The translations under genes were made by a program, and so were the position numbers. Shown piece after piece: positions 58,557 through 64,000 of a stretch of 64,000 nt of DNA (its first letter is position 1; the number at the start of each line of letters is the position of its first letter). Below the pieces are notes generated by a model. That model did no database searches, was not told where the DNA came from, and saw nothing but the letters and a program-made list of their open reading frames with translations. This DNA is from Panopea generosa (lineage: Eukaryota > Mollusca > Bivalvia > Adapedonta > Hiatellidae): assembly GCA_029582155.1 (NCBI GenBank), contig CM055900.1, positions 46,052,236 to 46,116,235 on the forward strand, read 5' to 3'.

Positions 58557-59954
58557 TACATATATTTGAATATGTAGTTGTATGTATCACCAGGGGCTAG
58601 TTCAAAGTGTTTTATTAAAAGATCCATGACTTATAAAGTTACATGTTGTATTACTGAAACGCTCTGATCCGATGCCGTTCTATTGCTACATTTGCTGAAC
58701 TTTATTACTTTTCTCAGGGGATCGGTAATCGACCAATCGTAGCAACGGAAATTTATAATTATGTATAATAATTTGTCATATGAGCTGCTGAAAATAGTCA
58801 TACTGTAACATTACTAATGGTAACGAGTTGTTCAATACAAACTTAACATTTCAATCATACAACTTACACAATTGTATGTGTAGGTTAGAACGTATATGAG
58901 TTTTCTACGTCGTCGTACGTGTTAATCTACATCATTGGTTCTCGGACGATTTGCTGTGAAATTAGAAACAATATATAATGGTGGTTAAAGTATTCTATGA
59001 AAAATAGAAAGTTAAAAAGAAACTGAGCAATTTCATTGGGAGAGACATTAGGACAACACCTATTGAGTAGAAAGTGTTATTATAGGATCGTTGTCTGTTA
59101 CTTACAGAGGCGACCTGACAAATGAATGCTAAATGTACGATGTTTATGAGTATGTGTTAAATGGAAGCTGACATTTATGTTCATTTATCATTAAATAAAT
59201 AAAACTAACTTGCAAAAATAATATTATGCTTGATAAAACAGTTCTTTGCAAACTCGTTTAATGATTTCAATGCTAATGAACTCTCATGTAAGATCCGCTA
59301 TGTATACAGTCTGCACAAGTCGCGTTTCTCCTTAAAAAGGACAATTTATAGCACGATCCTAATAAAACGAATGTTGTGATATAAAAACACAGCAATAAAG
59401 TATAAAATACAGGAGAATGAAGTGTTTAGTCATGAAATATTTGAGATGTACCATCTGCATGTATCTCATCTTCACATAAGAAAAAAGGAAGAAGAAAATA
59501 TACACACATTTTTGTTGATTAATGATCGTTGATATGGCCTTTCAACAAGATTAAAACAAGCGCCTTTCGACATATCAATAAAAAGGGCGATAACACTGAC
59601 ATTAATATTATGCATATGTGCATCCACATGCAGTGACAAAATGCAGCTGGTCTCTAATTTTTACCCGGGAATTGCCTTCATATTTTTTTTCTAATTTCCA
59701 ACACTGCATTTTTTACAGGGTTATGAGAAAAACAGATTTTACTTGCCCGCGGTACTGCACGTAGAGTTACAAGCTAGGGATGGTATTTCAAAATAGTTAA
59801 CTCTTGTAAAAGCTAATTTTGTATTATGAAGGCATGCTTTGGAAATACATAATAGAACCAAGCATTATTTTTAGGGAAAAAATCGCTTTCATTGAGTCTG
59901 TTCAAGAGCGGAATGGTCAAATGCAACACCCTTAGCATCCCCTGGTAATGGCTT
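58557..59954. other. Gene-free stretch
   Basis: No gene recognised. A short CG-rich string at about 59745 resembles 10715. Confidence 0.45.
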
Positions 59955-60418
59955 AACGTCTCATATACCAATTAATTTTAGCATTATTTTACATCTAGAG
60001 AGATGCATCTCTGGATCACTGAACATATTACCGATGGCTCTAAAAGTCTCCTGTTTCCATATATAGTCATGTGTTGGTCCATATATGCAGCAAAATACAT
60101 GGTGTTGACCAGGTTTGCCTTTTTTAAAATATCCATGGTTTGATGACAACCCTTCATATTTTTTACCATTCTGTCCATTTGTTGCAGTGTATCACTACGC
60201 ATATTCAAACTGTTATAGTTTCCTCCATCTGCACCCAATGTCATCCACGCTTGGCATATCTCGCGTATCTTCTTAGTATGTTCTCATCTGTAAAAAGAAA
60301 ATTGAACATTTTAAGCATTTTAAAAATAATGCCAAGCCAATTTACACAGCTTCGATATCTTAGGGGCAAGAGTCTTGTTACCACATCTAAAGGGAGGTAA
60401 TTGGTAAATGAGATTTTT
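59955..60418 (-). mobile_element. TIR element, K family (K3)
   Basis: Left end aacgtctcat; the right end is decayed ('aatgagattttt'). The interior matches K1 over most of its length, including 'cagtgtatcactacgcat' and 'caagagtcttgttaccac'. On the minus strand it reads HHVFCCIYGPTHDYIWKQE and TFRAIGNMFSDPEMHLSRC. An overlapping frame (MTLGADGGNYNSLNMRSDT and LQQMDRMVKNMKG) is also open, so the coding frame cannot be fixed by eye. Confidence 0.65.
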
Positions 60419-60497
60419 TAGTCAAATTTATCAGAAATACTACGTGATGACGGCATAAATTTTAAAACATAGATATTATTATGCATCTTTTAATCAG

Positions 60498-60683
60498 TAT
60501 ACAGTCAAACCTGTCTTAAGTAACCAGTCAAACCAAAGAGCAACTGTTATTTTTAAAGACAGGTTGTTGCTTTATACAGGTTAATTTGCTCTGAAAGCGT
60601 AGGATCGGAAAGTAGCAAAGATGTGGCTGCTTAAAACAAGTGTCAGCATAATAGAAGTAACCGCTTAAACAGGGTTAACTGTA
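60498..60683. mobile_element. Tigger/pogo-like MITE (T4), best preserved copy
   Basis: Starts 'acagtcaaacctgtcttaag' and ends 'gcttaaacagggttaactgt', inverted ends of about 20 bp, flanked by TA on both sides, consistent with a TA target duplication. No ORF. Confidence 0.8.
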
Positions 60684-61750
60684 CGTCAAAAAGTGAAATA
60701 GACCGATGTCACATTTTGTACAAATCTAGTGCCATTAAATTTTATCGTGACTTAAACAAAAAAATAACATAATTATTTTATTTTTGTTTCTTTCATTTGG
60801 GTGACACACAGGTCATCCCTGGAAATGGGCGTGGTCTGTGGTGACTGTAATTATATATCTGCCCATCGTTGCGGTATGTTGCTTAGCATTAAACAATACC
60901 AATTTGAAACCTATAAGTATTGCCCGATTGTTTTCGAGTGATTAATGGTTTGCGTTAATGTAAAAAGTTCAGATCAGAACAGAACAAACAAAAACACATC
61001 ATCACTAGCTTTTATAAGACCTCCAGACCAGCAGGCAGCCAGACTACTGCTATTTTCTGGTTTTCCAGAATTGGCACTGGCAGGGTCATGCCCAGTTTCC
61101 GAGTTTACTGATCACTGCCACCAACAGATAACTTCAATATTAATTCATTTACCGGTCTTATAAACCCCATATTCGCCTGAATCACTGTTTGAATAATCGG
61201 TTGAAGGAACGGTGTTGATGTCAGAACCATGTGTTTTACATGTGTTTTGTTGGTTTATTATTTATTATGGCCTGTAATTAGAACAGAATTACCGGTTCTA
61301 AATTTCCACTTACAGTTTTGACCTCCGCGATTCTAAGCAAGATTTATTCCAGTTATTTCTTTAATTTTGGTGAACGGTTAAAGGTTGTGTTTTGTGTCGT
61401 GGTGTTGGCTGAACCCTTTGCATGCTATTGTATAAGTGGTTTATTTTACGACGTAGTAAAGTTTGCGAATTACGTGAATTTTTTTTTTTTCAAGAACATA
61501 AGCCTGCTTTATTTATCCCTAAACAGTACATTTGATCGCCGCTAAACGTCCGTAGTGGTATTCCCATGCCTTCATAAGGACCGTTATTTAGATTAAAACG
61601 TCTCACTGTTTATAATTGGATACGCAAAGATATTTACGTATACTATATACTATATATTTCCGATTGGACATTTATTTTCTAATATTATTTTTGTTTCATT
61701 GACATTGATAACATGTTAGCACAACTGTTATCATTTTTATTTTAAAATTT
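60684..61750. other. Gene-free stretch
   Basis: No gene recognised. Confidence 0.5.
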
Positions 61751-61758
61751 CGATTATA

Positions 61759-61928
61759 AAAATAGTTTAAACTTAGTTATTTTACTTCGACTATGAAACA
61801 AGTTCTTGCAAATCATTCTCGATGTCTTCATGTAAGTATATGCGAAAAAAGTTTCTTGCTCAAGGACACCAAGGAGGCTCAAACTCACGACTCTCCAATC
61901 ATGGATTCGGTGCTGTACCACTAGACCA
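61759..61928 (-). mobile_element. tRNA-derived SINE, family C, with target duplication (C9)
   Basis: On the minus strand: head 'tggtctagtggtacagcacc', B box 'gtgagtttgagcc', then 'ggtgtccttgagcaagaaac' and tail 'cgaagtaaaataactaagtt'. It is flanked by cgattata at 61751-61758 and 61929-61936, an 8-bp target duplication. Confidence 0.85.
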
Positions 61929-62149
61929 CGATTATATATTTTTTTACATATTTTACATATTTTTTTATGTAACAAACACTTTCGGAAAGTGCAATGGATA
62001 ACTATTCTATAATGATATAATTATATATTATGAAAGTTAAATATGATAACGGTTTGAGTGATCGTGGAGCTCATTCAGTGTGACCCGAAAATAGAATACT
62101 TACGTTGCAAGGGTGCATGGTAAGTGTTGCATATGCCATAACCGCTCAT

Positions 62150-62262
62150 GGCCTGGTTAGCTCAGTCGGTAGCGCATTTGGCTATCAATTTACGGGTCGT
62201 GAGTTCGAATCCACCGCCCGACCACAGTCTCTGTGATGATCGATTTACGACATTGTCGTTCG
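62150..62262 (+). mobile_element. SINE family B, head and first linker only (B5)
   Basis: Head 'ggcctggttagctcagtcgg', B box 'gtgagttcgaatcc', then 'cacagtctctgtgatgatcg', matching the 5' half of B3. The 3' half is missing. The acceptor stem does not pair, so a functional tRNA gene is unlikely. Confidence 0.75.
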
Positions 62263-62352
62263 TCTCTCGAATGAACAAGAAAAAATCCACAGAATAATTG
62301 CCCTTTACTGATTGTAAATACATATAATTTATGTCTTTTTCAACACCATTGA

Positions 62353-62502
62353 CTTTCAGTTTTATCCAATCCTAACCAAACATGTAACCTTTTTAACTAT
62401 TTTGTTCATTCTGGAATAATTTGACCATTTCAAAGTTAGTCTGAGAATTAATGATCATAAACATACGTTACATGTTTAGTTAGGATTGGATAACACTGAA
62501 AG
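62353..62502. mobile_element. MITE with 36-bp inverted arms
   Basis: Arms at 62353-62388 and 62467-62502 match at 34 of 36 positions ('atccaatccta' and 'aaacatgtaac' strings, inverted). Weaker pairing extends outward to about 62328 and 62522. Only one copy is seen in the window. Confidence 0.75.
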
Positions 62503-62522
62503 TAATACAAAGACACATAACG

Positions 62523-64000
62523 TTGTTTGTCTTCCACCGTGGAAACCATTTCCAATTGGCCAGATTTAGCTACGAATTAGCCTATATTTTATTCCATGGC
62601 CTTTGTCATATACTTGCATAATGCATTTATTTCTAAATTATCTATAACTAACGTATCTGTGTCCCTCGTATTTAAATGAGTACATTTTAATCGTATATTT
62701 ATGTTAAAAGATGAAAGGTGAGAAATATTTGAGAGATAATGGCCATAAAGACTCTGAGATGAAACAAATTTATGTTCGTTTTGTGTTTGATTAGGATGTT
62801 TTAGAAATATTGGGAAAACATATGTGCAACAAGAGATGCATCACTCAAAGCTATCAGCCACAAACATAACATAAACATATTCATATACAACAAATATTTA
62901 CGATCAGTTATCAGAATATAAATCATACAATCCAATTATTTAGTATTATGTTATCTAATATATAACATCTGCATACATACCGAAGATTTGACATCTGTGT
63001 TGTCACCTTGAAAACAGCAAGTGACAAACGAGGAATTTGAAGCTCGCTCTACGCTGTCGACACATCAATAAATGAGAGTTTATCAGAATATCGTCTTACA
63101 ATTGCGACAACATGCACACGTACATGCATGGTATAAAACACAAAGATGCCAAAGAGTAAACAGATGCAATACCACATAAAAATAAATTGTTGCAAGAATA
63201 GTTTATATCGCCATTTTATCAAATACGGCTGCTAAAGAATTCTCATTGGTGTGATTTTTATTTACAGTTATTGTATATACTTGTCACAGATCCAGCAAAT
63301 GGCTTTGAATTTACACTGAAAATCCTTAGTACAATCTCCTTTGTTACATATGAACACTTTTTTGAATTTACAGACCTTTGAAGTGTCGTCCACCGCCGCG
63401 GTAGAATGGCCATGTGCAAAGTAATGTAATGAAACAATTTGTAAACTATGTCGGAATGTCCAACTCTCACTTATCAAACTGCTCGAGCGAATTACGTACA
63501 AATACAAAGACCTGAAAATAGCTTAAATGCTAAAGTAGATAAAAAAGGAACAAAAAGAAGACATCACACAAATTTAAATAAATAATCAAATTAGAAGTTT
63601 TTCAAATGTCTGTTTTAGTTTTTCATCATGTTTTTCTTTTTTTTCTTTTTTTTGAGTTGAACTTCTTTGTTTCCAAATGGTCCTTTTGACAATTATTATT
63701 TTTCTTTTTGCAATTACAATATACAATTAAACCGTTTATACAATATCCTTATCATTGAAATCTTGATAAAACTGAATTATTATTATTATAACATGCTCAT
63801 GATTTAATATATTTCCCTTATTATTTGCTCTGACTTTTTTTTTTCAAACAATGCTTATACCGTATCTAAACGTATTTAGACAATCTAAGATCTTTTATTT
63901 TGTGTTTTATTTTTTTGTTTTTATTTTTGGAAAATGTTTTCACTTTTTACTTTTGATTTTCAATGCTAGGAAATGTGTTTCATTATCTGTTACTAACACC
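62523..64000. other. Gene-free stretch to the right edge
   Basis: AT-rich with T-rich runs near 63640 and 63835. No gene or repeat recognised. Confidence 0.5.

Noticed and set aside
60945..61163. 72-residue ORF with a natural-looking sequence
   Set aside because: No recognisable family, and nearby strings do not match other copies. The length is within chance for this window.
62150..62225. Functional tRNA gene
   Set aside because: A and B boxes are present, but the acceptor and T stems do not pair, and the sequence continues into a SINE-B body. The heads at 3389, 14463 and 44577 were rejected for the same reason.

Overview
This window looks like animal nuclear DNA, most likely from a mollusc and probably a bivalve. 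It is AT-rich, gene-poor and full of tandem arrays and small transposons. It has no operons, closely packed long ORFs or bacterial signals. The mollusc or bivalve assignment is an inference from the several tRNA-derived SINE families, CR1/L2-like LINE remains and many short terminal-inverted-repeat (TIR) elements. A database search would be needed to confirm it.

The only gene I can name is the last coding exon of a 5-oxoprolinase (OPLAH), at 6906-7076 on the + strand. Its upstream exons must lie to the left of the window. Everything from 1 to 6905 is therefore probably its last intron, and most of that intron is minisatellite: a 29-bp array (1-1105) and a very large 36-bp array (1224-6752) split by a SINE. 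A 24-bp array starts just after the OPLAH stop codon.

From 8 to 22 kb the sequence is a mosaic of SINEs, a 29-bp minisatellite rich in E-box-like hexamers (13.0-14.45 kb), a 32-34-bp minisatellite (20.6-21.5 kb), and older repeats with newer ones inserted into them. From 22 to 64 kb it is mostly unassigned AT-rich DNA carrying SINEs, short TIR elements, a decayed LINE 3' end (29.9-30.7 kb) and a decayed LINE endonuclease segment (55.1-55.7 kb). It also has microsatellites (AT, CCAG, GCAC, poly-G, poly-C) and a few weak coding-like segments.

Four SINE groups recur, named A to D here. A has a tRNA-Ala(CGC)-like head. B and C share a short central core. D has a different tRNA-like head. Five TIR families or singletons also recur. 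Several copies keep clear target-site duplications. I see no evidence of a novel multi-gene system. The most interesting items are the OPLAH exon enclosed by minisatellites, the 320-bp higher-order repeat, the TIR family with a protein-like interior, and the nested insertions.
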